Assembly: GCA_017165825.1 (NCBI GenBank)
Contig: CM029382.1
Span: 20,483,170-20,547,169 of the forward strand
Reading direction: 5' to 3'
DNA length: 64,000 nucleotides
Source of the DNA: Hepsetus odoe
Taxonomy: Eukaryota > Chordata > Actinopteri > Characiformes > Hepsetidae
In this document: in pieces, positions 37,181 through 48,258 of the stretch
Layout: every line of letters begins with the position of its first letter
How positions within the stretch are numbered: the stretch's first letter is position 1
Made by a program: the position numbers and the translations under genes
Notes under the pieces: generated by a model
Told to the model about the DNA's origin: nothing
The model's database searches: none
The model's input: only the letters and a program-made list of their open reading frames with translations

Positions 37181-37299
37181 TTAGAAAAAAATTAAATACA
37201 ATTAAAAATAAATAAATTAAATTAAATTACATTTATTCAGATTTAGTATTAGCTATAAACAGTCAGATCCACCCCCACCCCCACACTGACACCCATATA

Positions 37300-37926
37300 T
37301 ATACTGGACATCCAATAAAAAGTCACACACTCTAATACTTCCTGGGATCGCCTTTAGCTTTGATTATGGCACACACTCACAGTGGCATTGTTTTGATAAG
37401 CTTCTACAATCTCATACCATTTGTTTCTGTCCAAGTTGCATGCATTTTTTGCCAAGATCTAAATGCATTTGTAGAGATGATGGGACCGCTCCGTAAATTC
37501 TTCTCCAGCACATCTCAAAGATTCTCAATGGGGTTAAGGTCTGGACTCTGTGGAGGGCCAATCCATGTGTGAAAATAATGTCTCATGCTCCCTGAACCAC
37601 TTTTTCACAATTTGAGCCTGATAAATCCTGGCATTGTCATGTTGGAATATGTCCGTGCCATCAGGGAAGAAGAAATTCACTGATGGAAAAACCTGGTCAT
37701 TCAGTTTATTCCAGTATTCAGCTGAACTCATTCTTTGGGCATGTAACACTGCCACATGACTTTCTTCCATTGCTCCAGAGTCCATTCTTTATGCTCCTTA
37801 GCAAGCTGAAGAAATATTTTTGAGATTAGCCTCACTGATCAATGGTTTTCCTAAAGCTACACATCTGTTTATTCCCAATCCCTTCGCTTCCCTTCAAGTT
37901 CCTTCGCACTGTGCATATTGAACATA
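37300..37926 (-). mobile_element. Truncated Tc1-like transposon
   Basis: The left end reads TACTGGACATCCAATAAAAAGTCACAC. The minus strand (37785-37534) encodes a Tc1 transposase segment with FQHDNARIYQAQIVKKWFREH, which holds the second catalytic aspartate, and FSHMDW. The third catalytic residue is lost to a frame break. The N-terminal half is missing, because a second Tc1-like element starts at 37927. Confidence 0.72.
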
Positions 37927-38855
37927 CAGTGCCTTGCAAAAGTATTCACCCCCCTTGGCATTTTTCATGTTTTGTTGCCTCACAACCTGGAATTAAAATG
38001 CATTATTTGAGAGTTTGCACCATTTCATTTACAGAACATGCCCACAACTTTGAAGATTTTTTTAAAATTGTGTAGCAAACAACAATAAAAACAAAATAAC
38101 AGAAAACGTCACCATACATAACTATTCACCCCACCTAAAATCAGTAGGTGTAGTGCCACCTTTTGCGGCAATTACACCTGCAAGTTGCTTTGGATAAGTC
38201 TCTATAAGCTCTATGAGCTTGCCACATCTTGCCACTGGGATTTTTGCCCATTCCTCAAGGCAAAACTGCTCCAACTGCTCCATATTGGATGGTTTTCACC
38301 CCAATATGGAGCAGTTGGACCACAGATTCTCAACTGGATTGAGGTCTGGACTTTGACTAGGCCATTCCAACACATTTAAATGTTTCCCCTTAAACCACTT
38401 CAGTGTTGCTTTAGCAATATGCTTTGGGTCATTGTCCTGCTGGAAGGTGAACCCCATCCCAGTCTCAAATCAGGCAGGCAGACTGACACATGTTTTGCTC
38501 AAAAATATCCCTGTATTTAGCACCATCCATCTTTCCCTTGACTTATTACCTAGACCAGTTTCCCAGTCCCTGCTGCTGAAAAACATGCCCACAGCATGAT
38601 GCTGCCACCACCATGTTTCACTGTGGTGGTGATGGTGTTCTTGGGGTGATGGGATGTGTTGGGTTTGTGCCAGACATAGCACTTTTCCTTAGTGGCTGAA
38701 AGTTAAATTTTAGTCTCATCTGACCAGAGCACCTTCTTCCATATATTTGGGGAGTTGCCCACATGCCTTTTGGCAAACTCTTCTGCCTTCTTATTTTTAA
38801 CGTTAAGTAATGGCTTTTTTTCTGGCCATCCATCCATCCATCCATTTTCTTCCGC

Positions 38856-39927
38856 TTATCCGAGGTCGGGTCGCGGGGGCAGCAGCTCCAGCAGGGATGC
38901 CCAGACTTCCCTCTCTCCGGCCACTTCTTCCAGCTCCTCCGGGCGGATCCCAAGGCGTTCCCAGGCCAGCCGAGAGACATAGTCTCTCCAGCGTGTCCTG
39001 GGTCTTCCCCGGGGTCTCTTTCCGGTGGGACGTGCCCGGAACACCTCACCAGGGAGGCGTCCAGGGGGCATCCTAATCAGATGCCCGAGCCACCTCATCT
39101 GACTCCTCTCGATGCGGAGGAGCAGCGGCTCTACTTTGAGCCCCTACCGGATGGCTGAGCTTCTCACCCTATCTCTAAGGGAGAGCCCAGACACCCTGCG
39201 GAGGAAACTCATTTCGGCCGCTTGTATTCGCAATCTCGTTCTTTCGGTCACTACCCACAGCTCGTGACCATAGGTGAGGGTGGGAACGTAGATCGACTGG
39301 TAAATTGAGAGCTTTGCCTTCTGGCTCAGCTCCTTCTTCACCATGACGGACCGATGCAGAGCCCGCATCACTGCAGAAGCTGCCCCGATCCGCCTGTCGA
39401 TCTCCCGCTCCCTCTTACCCTCACTCGTGAACAAGATCCCAAGATACTTAAACTCCTCCACTTGGGGCAAGGTCTCACTCCCAATCCTGAGAGGGCATTC
39501 CACCCTTTTCCGACTGAGGACCATGGCCTCAGATTTAGAGGTGCTGATTCTCATCCCAGCCGCTTCACACTCGGCTGCGAACCGATCCAGAGAGTGCTGA
39601 AGGTCACGGCATGATGAGGCCAACAGGACAACGTCATCTGCAAAAAGCAGAGACCCAGTCCTGAGCCCACCAAACCGGACCCCCTCAACGCCCTGGCTGC
39701 GCCTAGAAATCCTGTCCATAAAAGTTATGAACAGGATCGGTGACAAAGGGCAGCCCTGGCGGAGTCCAACCCTCACCGGGAACAGGTCCGACTTACTGCC
39801 GGCAATGCGGACCAAGCTCTGACACCGGTTGTACAGGGACCGGACAGCCCTTAACAGGGAATCCGATACCCCATACTCCCGGAGTACCCCCCACAGGAGC
39901 CCCCGAGGGACACGATGGACCTCTTAT
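38856..39927 (-). pseudogene. Rex1-like LINE reverse transcriptase, C-terminal half
   Basis: The minus-strand frame starts at the inversion joint with RVPRGLLWGVLREYGV and continues through VRVGLRQGCPLSPILF, SLLFADDVVLLASS (catalytic FADD), SKSEAMVLSRKRVECPL, VEEFKYLGILFTSEG and YVPTLTYGHELWV. A GAG-to-TAG type stop at 39144-39146 separates it from the last segment (MRWLGHLIRMPPGRLPGEVF to LLPPRPDLG). The family belongs to the CR1/Rex group of jockey-like LINEs; Rex1 is my best match from memory. Confidence 0.8.
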
Positions 39928-40084
39928 GATGGACAAAAACTATGGAAGACGTTCTCCCTAGCCCGGACGTGGGTCACCGGGGCCTCCCTCTGGAGCCAGG
40001 CCTGGAGGTGGGGCCCGCTGGCGAGCGCCTGGTGGTCGGGCCTTCACCCATGGGGCCCGGCCGGGCTTAGCCCGAAGAGGCAAC

Positions 40085-40828
40085 GTGGGTCCCCCTTCCC
40101 ATGGGCTCACCACCTGTGGGAGGGGCCAAAGAGGTCGGGTGCATTGTGAGCTGGGCGGTGGCCGAAAACGGGGGCCTTGGCGGTCCGATCCTCGGCTGCA
40201 GAAGCTGGCTCTAGGGACATGGAACGTCACCTCTCTGGTGGGGAAGGAGCCTGAGCTAGTGCGCGAGGTTGAGCAGTTCCAGCTAGATATAGTTGGACTC
40301 ACCTCGACGCACAGCTTGGACTCTGGAACCAGTCTCCTTGAGAGGGGCTGGACTCTTTTCCACTCTGGAGTTGCCACCGGTGAGAGGCGCCGAGCAGGTG
40401 TGGGCATACTTATTGCCCCACGGCTTGGCGCCAGTACATTGGGGTTTACCCCAGTAGATGAGAGGGTGGCGGCTCTCCGCCTTCGGGTCGGGGGACGGGT
40501 CCTTAGTGTTGTCTGCGCTTATGCGCCAAACAGCATTCTGGACTACCCACCCTTTCTGGGGTCTCTGGAGGGGGCGCTAGAGAGCGTCCCTCCTGGTGAC
40601 TCCATTGTTCTGCTGGGGGACTTCAATGCTCACGTGGGTAATGACAGTGACACCTGGAAGGGCGTAATTGGGAGGAATGGCCCCCCCGATCTGAACCAGA
40701 GCGGTGTTTTGTTATTGGACTTTTGTGCTCGGCACGGATTGTCCATAACGAACACCATGTTCAGGCATAAGGATGTCCACATGTGCACCTGGCACCAGGA
40801 CACCCTAGGCCGCAGTTCAATGATCGAC
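40085..40828 (+). pseudogene. Rex1-like LINE endonuclease, N-terminal part (inverted)
   Basis: The plus-strand frame contains LALGTWNVTSLVGKEPELVR, LTSTHSLDSGTSLLERGW, VVCAYAPN, VLLGDFNAHVGND and CTWHQDTLGRSSMIDF, the conserved blocks of an APE-type LINE endonuclease. It runs into the flanking Tc1 sequence without its own stop. GC-rich 5' UTR sequence precedes it from about 39928. The final endonuclease histidine and the whole RT domain are not present on this strand. Confidence 0.82.
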
Positions 40829-41609
40829 TTTCTGGCCACTCTTCCATAAAGCCCAGCTCTATGGAGTGTATGTCTTATTGTGGTTCTATGGACTGATACT
40901 CCAGTCTCTGCTGTGGAACTCTGCAACTCCTTCAGGGTTACCTCTGGTCTCTGTGCTGCCTCTCTGATTAATGCCCACCTTGCCCGGTCTGTGAGTTTTG
41001 GTGGGTGACCCTCTCTTGAACCACGTTCTTTCCATTTGAAGATGGTGGATTTGGTGATGCGCCAGGGAATCGTCAAAGATGTGGATATGTTTTATAACCC
41101 AACCCTGACTTGTACTTCTCAACAACTTTGTCCCTGACTTGTTTAGAGAACTCCTTGGTGTTCATGGTGTGATGTCTCTTGCTTAGTTGCATTAGTTGTG
41201 GTGTTGCAGCCTCTGGGGCCTTTCAGAAAAGGTGTGTTTATGCTGACAGATCTTGTGACACTTAGATTGCACACAGATGGACTTAATATCAATAACTATG
41301 TGACTTTTAAAGGTAACTGGTTGCACCAGGACTTTTTAAGGGCTTCATGGCAATAAATACTTATGCATATATATATATGGTGAATACATACGCACATGCC
41401 AATTTTCATTTTTTTTATAATTTTTTCATTGTTTTTTATATATATTTTTCTCATTTCACTTCACCAACTTTGACTATTTTGTGCAGATCCATCTCATGAA
41501 ATAAATTAAGAAACATTTCAGTTACAGGTTGGAATGTAACAAAATAGGTAAAAAGCTAAGGGGGGTGAATACTTTAGCTCTTACCTATTTGCTTTGATAA
41601 GTCCTGGTG

Positions 41610-41612
<3 letters not shown>

Positions 41613-41641
<29 letters not shown>
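41613..41641. repeat. (TA)n microsatellite
   Basis: About 14 TA units next to the decayed right end of the Tc1-like element. Confidence 0.9.
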
Positions 41642-41646
<5 letters not shown>

Positions 41647-42259
41647 GCTAACAAAACACAATTAACCACTACAAATCAATAAAAAAAACACAAAATATAA
41701 TATGAAATACATTTATGAAACTTAACAATACAAAATTATTTTAAAACATTCCAACATTCCAGCCAGTCATAAATAGCAGTCCATGGAAAGTAGTCCTGGA
41801 TTATGGACATGTATTGATCCATGGGTCTCAAACTGCAGCTTAGTACCAGTACACAAAAAAAAAGGAAACAGCAAGCAAAGACAAAAGACCGCTGGCCAAA
41901 TAAAAAGGCAAAATAGGTAAAAAAGCCAAATCAAATCAGCAGCGTCAAAAAGAAGAAAAAAAATAGCAGTGACATCATAGGATCAAATTATTTTACCTTG
42001 CCAATATCTAGAAGCACACAATACAGCTGTATAGCCTGAAAAGATAAACAGCTCTGACACTACCAATATTGACCTAGATGGAAAAGTAAGTTCTAAAACT
42101 AGTCCCAAAATTAAGGCAGCACTGAACACTATTACTGACAAACCACTTGCCCCACTTGCAGATTCCCCTACTGCCCGTGGAAGATGGTAAACATTTAAAG
42201 TTTTCCAGGGTTGGCCCATGTTGCCCATCACACTACCACCCCTCTCACACTATGCAAAG
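41642..42259. other. Intergenic sequence
   Basis: AT-rich, no clear gene. The minus-strand frame at 41983-42231 shows hydrophobic stretches but no recognised motif; it could be the remains of the Gypsy element's downstream part. Confidence 0.35.
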
Positions 42260-43140
42260 GGATAAGAGGCCTCGGGAGTGCAAGTGCTGAAATCAACTGC
42301 ATCTGTGGTACAGAAAATATGTAGTACAGAACCCTCATAAGATTGCTCCCAAGGGAGTGGGACTACCAACTAAAGGGCTCCATAAATCCTGAGTGTTATG
42401 CCCCCACACTATAGTCATGAATATCAACAAGCTGAACCTAACTCAGACATAATCATACTGGGCTTTAAGCCTATCTGTTGCTGTTTGTAGATATTTGTGT
42501 ACACTCTCAAAAGGTGCACACAACCCCGGCTTGGCGCTCCAAAATCCATTCTTACACAATTCCCTCTTCTGACTTTTTGACCCCACCTAACAAGGAGTCA
42601 ACAGGCAGCCATTGTTCCTGATCAAACGACAAATAATATAGCTAAAGCCTGCTAAAACGTCTTATAGAGGTTACAGGTTTTTTTAATAAGAGCAATTTCA
42701 AAACTCATCCCCTGATCAGAATGTATTCAACCAGGAACCCCCAACTTCTAAAAAAATATTCCACAACCAAAGCCTGGGTTACAGTGGAAACACGCTTATC
42801 TCTTGTGGGAATTGCCACATGGTACTTGGTGAAGACAGCTGTCAGAATAGCAACATTTTCATAATAATTTTGAAAGGGTTCCAAAAGAGTAAAATCCATT
42901 GCCAATATCTTATTAGTGCATGAGGCCAACAAATGTCCCATAAAGCGATGTGCATTTGGCTGAATATCTTTAGATACCTGCTACCTCTCAATCTCTTGGC
43001 ACCAGTTGACATACTGGGCCAATACCACCGCTGTCCAAACAATTCCAAGATGCAATCCATACCCTGGTGACCAGGCTCATAATGCAGCTCTACAAATACC
43101 TCCTTTCACATTACTGATGGCAGAATCAACTGCAAGATTT
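42260..43140 (-). pseudogene. Decayed Gypsy-type integrase
   Basis: Reading the minus strand from about 43125, frames give VELHYEPGHQGMDCIL and FGQRWYWPSM, the HHCC zinc-binding region of a Gypsy integrase. Next come FMGHLLASC, ILAMDFTLLEP (first catalytic Asp), ENVAILTAVFTKY, AIPTRDKRVSTVTQAL and HSDQGMSFE (second catalytic Asp) near 42700-42720. Further downstream, FESVHKYLQTATDRLKAQYD resembles the part after the core. Frame changes and stops are frequent, so it is dead. No RT, protease, gag or LTR is seen next to it. Confidence 0.68.
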
Positions 43141-44062
43141 CTTCAGGCCCACCAGGACAGAACACTCAGAGAACAACCAAAACAGAACATAACAACAGAA
43201 AACTAGGGCATTGCTGTCACCTCCAAAACTGGAGAACCTCTTAAATTACTGGATCAGCTTTGTCTAAAGCAGATGAATCATTGTAACGGGGTGATACTTT
43301 CCAGTAACTCATGTTCTTGGAAATAATGACATGAAAAAGCATTAGCATTTTGTTACTTACCCCAGATTGATATATAATTTCCAAATCAAAATTAAAGGCT
43401 AGGTTCTAGATGTAACTGGACATATAGTACTGAGCAAAAGTTTTAGGAAGGTGTGAAAAAATGCTATAAACAAAGAATGCTTTCAAAAATGGAAGTGTTA
43501 ATCATTTATTTTCATCAATCAACAAAATGCAGTGAATGAACAAAAGAGAAATCTAAATCAAATCAATATTTGGTGTTACTACCTTTTGCCTTCAAAACAG
43601 CATCACTTCTTTTAGAAACACTTGCACACAGTTTTTGAAGGAACTCGGCTGGTAGGTTGTTCCAAACATGACTGTGTTTCAATGTACATGTGACATTGAT
43701 GATCATTAGCACCTGTTTGGTAAAATTGGTTGATCATATGTGTGTGAAAAAAGGCTGTAAACAAAGAATGCTTTCAGAAATATAAATAATGATTGTTTAT
43801 TTTTATCAATTTACAAAATGCAAAGTGAGTAAACAAAAGAAAAATCTAAATCAAATCAATATTTGGTGTTACTACCTTTTGCCTTCAAACCAGCATCAAT
43901 TCTTATAGGTACACTTGCACAAAGTCAGGGATTTTGTAGGATTGTAGTCAGGTGTATGATCAACCAATTTTACCAAACAGGTGCTAATGATCATTAATGT
44001 CACATGTCCGTTGAAATACAGTCATTAACAGAAATAGAAACAGCTGTGTAGGAGGCTTAACA

Positions 44063-45002
44063 TTGGGTGAGGAACAGCCAAACTCTGCTACCAAGGTGAG
44101 GTTGTGGAAGACACCATGTCATGGCAAGATTGAGCACAGCAACAAGGTAGTTATACGGCATCAGCAAGGTCTTTTGAAGAAGCACAAAGAAACGGGCAAT
44201 GTTGAGGATCGTAGATGCAGTGGTCAGCAAAGGAAAAAGATACATCAAGCTTATTACCCTTTGAAATTGGAAGATGTCCAGCAGTGCCATCAGCCCAGAC
44301 CTGGCAGAAACCAGTGGGACCCAGGTACACCCATCTACCCATCCGGAGGAGTCTGGTCAGAAGTGGTCTTCATGGAAGAGTTGCAGCCAAAAAGCCATAC
44401 CTCCGAAACAAGGCCAAGCAACTCAAATATGCACGAAAACATAGGAACTGGGGTGCTCTGGACTAATGAGTCAAAATTTGAAATATTTGGCTGTAGCAGA
44501 AGCCATTTTGTTCATCGCAAGGCTGGAGAGCGGTACAATAATGAGTGTCTGCAGGCAGCAGTGAAGCATGGTGGAGGTACCTTAAACATCTGGGGCTGCA
44601 TTTCTGTAAATGGAGTTGGAGATTTGGTCAGAATTAATGGTGTTCTCAGTGCTGAGAAATGCAGGCAGATACTTATCGATCAGGCAATACCATCAGCGTA
44701 TGATTGGCCCCAAATTTATTCTGCAGCAGGACGACCCCAAACATACAGCCAAAGTCATTAAGAACTATCTTCAGTGTAAAGAAGAACAAGAAGTCCTGGA
44801 AGTGATGGCATGGCCCCCACAGAGCCCTGATCTCAACATCATCGAGTGTGCCTGGGATTACATGAAGAAACAGATGTGAGGAAGCCTACATCCACAGAAG
44901 ATCTGTGGTTAGTTCTCCATGATGTTTGGAACAACCTACTAGCCAAGTTCCTTCAAAAACTGTGTGCAAGTGTACCTAGAAGAACTGATGATGTGTTGAA
45001 GA
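44063..45002 (+). pseudogene. Tc1-like transposase, dead
   Basis: The three frames together cover most of a Tc1/IS630 DDE transposase. Segments are GEEQPNSATKVRLWKT and VIRHQQGLLKKHKETGNVED (N-terminal DNA-binding part), RRSLVRSGLHGRVAAKKPYL, then WTNESKFEIFG, VKHGGGTLNIWGCISVNGVG, LQQDDPKHTAKVIKNYL and WPPQSPDLNIIECAWDYMK (44610-44879). The first catalytic Asp is Asn in WTNES, which alone should abolish activity. Frame breaks near 44230, 44460 and 44700 and the SINE insertion at the C-terminus add to this. Confidence 0.82.
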
Positions 45003-45239
45003 GGGCAGTGGTGGCCTAGTGGTTAGGGCGTTGGCCACATGATCGGAGGATTGAGGGTTTGAACCCCTTCCCAATGGGTTGCCCTGAGGTACCCTTGAGC
45101 AAGGTGCCGTCTCCTCCCTGTGATGGGCTGGCGACCTGTCCAGGGTGCGTCCCCTGTCCGTGCCCTGTGTGTGCTGGGCTGGACACCAGCGCGACCCCGT
45201 TTGGGACAAGTGGCAGAAAATGGATGAATGTCTTGAAGA
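44996..45239 (+). mobile_element. Chimeric SINE with 7-bp TSD
   Basis: TTGAAGA at 44996-45002 is repeated at 45233-45239. The head (GGGCAGTGGTGGCCTAGTGG, TTTGAACCCC, CTTGAGCAAGGTGCCGTC) is that of SINE family 2. From about 45120 the tail is that of family 3 (GATGGGCTGGCGACCTGTCC to AGAAAATGGATGAATG). Confidence 0.75.
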
Positions 45240-45402
45240 CAAAGGGTGGTCACACCAAATTTTGATTTAGACTTCTCTTTTGTTCATTCACTGCATTTTG
45301 TTGATTGATGAAAATAAAGGATTAACACTTCCATTTTTGAAAGCATTCATTGTTTACAGCATTTTTTCACACCTGCCTAAAACTTTTGCACAGTACTGTA
45401 TA

Positions 45403-47724
45403 TCTATCTGAAAGGCACAAACAGATTTCTAAATATAAACAGTTTTTAATTGTACGAAATGGAAATAATTTGGAAAAAACATCCTTTTAAAAATTAATGG
45501 GGCTGTTTTTTTCCTTAAATGCTTAAATGTAGCCAAAACAGTGAGAGGTGTGGGCCTTTAAATATCGCATAGGTATACTTGCACATATTCTGGATTTGTT
45601 CCTTAACAGCAATGATAAATGTCTGGCTGTTGACCTAGACTCTAATTGAAAATCAGTGCTTCTGTTTAAATACAGGTTAGTGCTTCAACCCAAAAGCTTT
45701 ATCCCTGTACAGCCAAAATTTTGCTTACTGTTATGCTTTAAAGGCCTTATAAATGTGTGAAAGCAAGAGCTTTAAAAGCATCTGTTTTTAGGTGCTGTAC
45801 CGTACCATGAGCTATAAATCACAAGCTGAGCACAGTGATTACACTGGCTCATCATTACAGGACACACTAGCAAGCAGTCTTTTAGGTCCCAGAGGAAATG
45901 GCAAAGGTATAAATAAATGTTGCTTTGCCATTAAAGAAACACTCACTAAGCACAACGATTTTGAGGGTCACCTTAGCCTTATTGTGCTGGTGTTGTTGGT
46001 CAAACAATCCAAAGCCATTCTGCAGTGGCCTAAGTCATCTTAATTATTTTGTTTCAAGACCATTTTCCACAGTTCATCTGCCCTTTACTGAATATTTTGC
46101 ATTCTAAAAATGAATGAACACAAATGAGTTCAAAAGAGGAAAGACCCTTAATAAATTATTTAATCAGTACATCAGGTAGCGTTTGAAGGTAACCTGCTTT
46201 TTCATGTTTGTCAATTTGATCAAAGCTCTGTAAAAAATCACTGTTGTTGTGATAGGATAATGTCACTACTTGATCAGTGTAACACTTTTCCCAGGGAAAT
46301 ATCTCCCACGTCTGGAAGATGAAAGTTGAAGTGTGAGCAAGCTCTTATACAGGCTAAGGAATGTGGGCAGGAGAGGTGATATATTGTTTCATTAAAAGTG
46401 GGGGAAATGCATGGCAGAATTTGCTGGAAACAACACATACACATGGCTCATTCATATGCATTATCTAACAGATAGAAGAATACCACTTCACCTTTTCATA
46501 ATCATGAGATTATGTCTGGTTTATTACTTGCTTCAGGGTTCAATTTTTTAAAAAGCTACAGCTACCAAATGTAAACTGGGATTTCAGATTTTTTTTGTTT
46601 TGGGGAACCCACAAAATGAATCATGTGTTAATTTTTTGATTTCCTTGGATGTGATCAGTGAATCATCTTGGAGAAACCATACCAGTTTTACATAAAGATC
46701 TAATTCCTCATAAAAACCCTCACATACCTTTGAAAAAGGGCTGTCCAGCTTTGTATGTTCTATAAACTATTATGATGATTATTAAATGATCATACATTGA
46801 AATTTGTTTTTTGTTTCTTCCTAACACCATATTTACTTTTTTCATCACTTGATGATGGTTTGAGAGGATTCAGCATCTGTGGACCAAAATAGTGCATTTC
46901 ATTACAGAATTTAAGTTTGGTCCAGACAAAAAAAAATGAGAACAACCTGATCTGAACTGGGTTCGCCGTCAGACTCCAATGAAAAAAATCTATTTATATG
47001 ATAGTGTCCATGGAAAACAATTTAAACACCTGACATTTGTCAGAAACTTTATTTTTAATGTTTTGACTTAAGTTTATGAATCATCAGCAGCATCATTTTT
47101 TCTAAACTTTTAACAGCATAACCATACAATTTCTTTTTATAGGAGAGTTAGTATTTATGTGTTTGTTTAGTATGTTTGTTTATTGTAAATCTTCTGAATG
47201 CAACAGACCCTGATCAGAATGTATGAACCAGCCAGGGAGAGCATAATTTCTGTGCACAGTGTCTCCTCTTCATTATGTTAAAGCTTTGTAGAGACATCTA
47301 AAAGCAAGGCATTTGGGGATGAACAAAGCAGAGTGGGCTGAAGGGAAACACTGGCCCATGATGCAAGCTTCCTGCCAGGTTGTATTTATAGGGCTGTTCA
47401 TCATGTAGGCTCCAATGTTACACAACCATGCTTTTTTTTTCTGTTTGTTTGTCTTAGCATGGACTGTTGTACATATTCATATTTGGGCTATATGACACAT
47501 AAAGAGATGTGTGTTTCCCCTTGTTCTTTTTTGCCACTATGCAATGTTTATTCAGCATCAAGGAAAACAGGATTTGTTCTGATTTCTGAAGACACTTCAT
47601 AATCTATTAATGGCCATCAGCAGTGAACTCAAGGTGATCTAAGCCAAAATCAACAAGTTCAACCTAATTTGGACACTTACATTTTTAAATGCTGACACTG
47701 AGATTTTGGTTTTTTTTCTAGTAG
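45403..47724. other. Intergenic sequence
   Basis: I see no gene or recognised dispersed repeat; a T run lies at 47432-47440 and 47710-47717. Confidence 0.4.
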
Positions 47725-48093
47725 TGTAACGGTGGCGGGATCCCGGATGGACGCCAGTTCGAAGCCAGGAGTTAGGAACATACTTTTATTAGTCACACTT
47801 ACAAAAACAAGGAACGGGGACTGCAGTTCTAAACAAGAAACCCTAGAACCAAGGAACTGCAGTCTAACCCTAGATACTGAGTTACATATACTAAGTCACA
47901 GACACCAAGTTACATATACCAGAACCACCCGTTACACATAGGCTTAACCTACCTAATGAGCCGCGCTCTGCTCTGACTCATCGGGGCTTAAATAGTCAGC
48001 CCCAATGATGCACACCTGTGCCTGCTTGGGCTCAGGTGTGCTCAGTCAGAGCAGAGCGCCCTCTAGCGTACCCAAAACACCCCACATGTGACA
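47725..48093 (-). repeat. 3' LTR of IQ-repeat element copy B (369 bp)
   Basis: On the minus strand it begins TGTCACATG and ends CCGTTACA. It carries TATTTAAG, the GCGGCTCATT site (plus-strand 47955-47964) and an AATAAA signal. The bases left of it (AGTAG) cannot be tested as a TSD because the other LTR is truncated. Confidence 0.9.
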
Positions 48094-48096
48094 GAA

Positions 48097-48109
48097 CCCC
48101 CCCCCCCCC
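48097..48109 (-). other. Polypurine tract of copy B
   Basis: Thirteen G on the minus strand, followed by TTC and then the 3' LTR. The same position in copy A holds eight G. Confidence 0.7.
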
Positions 48110-48258
48110 AAAGGCGCGGCTCCCGAAGCGCCAAGACTTAGCCGAACCTCTGGGGGGAGGCCAAGAACAACAAAACTTCACAAAAACGGAAGTCCCTTGT
48201 GGGGACACACGGTCAGGTCCACAAAAAAAAACACAAAAAGGACCTCTGACCAGTCATG

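Larger units (their letters stand above)
38829..40828. mobile_element. Rex1-like LINE with inverted 5' part, 10-bp TSD
   Basis: TTTCTGGCCA at 38819-38828 is repeated exactly at 40829-40838. Removing the insertion rejoins the surrounding Tc1 sequence. The left part (38829 to about 39927) is the 3' end of the LINE on the minus strand, ending in ATGG repeats. The right part (about 39928-40828) is its 5' UTR and endonuclease start on the plus strand. The middle of the LINE is absent. This is the geometry of twin priming. Confidence 0.85.
37927..41585 (-). mobile_element. Tc1-like transposon split by a Rex1-like LINE
   Basis: The left terminal repeat starts CAGTGCCTTGCAAAAGTATT at a TA. The right end contains CAGGTTGGAATGTAACAAAA and GGGGGGTGAATACTTT, the reverse of the left end, though the last bases have decayed. 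On the minus strand the transposase N-terminus lies at about 41110-40839 (STIFKWKERGS, GVSVHRTTIRHTLHRAGLYG). The C-terminal half lies at about 38818-38150 (WSDETKI, VKHGGGSIMLWACFSAAG), with several stops. The 2-kb insertion at 38829-40828 separates them. Confidence 0.8.
43424..45402 (+). mobile_element. Tc1-like transposon with rearranged left end, SINE inside
   Basis: The right terminal repeat ends CTTTTGCACAGTACTGTA. The left end starts TAGTACTGAGCAAAAG. 43424-43740 resembles the inverted right end of the family rather than a normal left end. A second, normal left-end sequence starts near 43741 (GTGTGAAAAAAGGCTGTAAAC). A chimeric SINE (45003-45232) sits in the 3' part. Confidence 0.8.

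Noticed and set aside
39829..40149. A GC-rich plus-strand open frame with many Trp and Pro
   Set aside because: It overlaps the inversion joint and 5' UTR of the Rex1-like LINE and has no motif.
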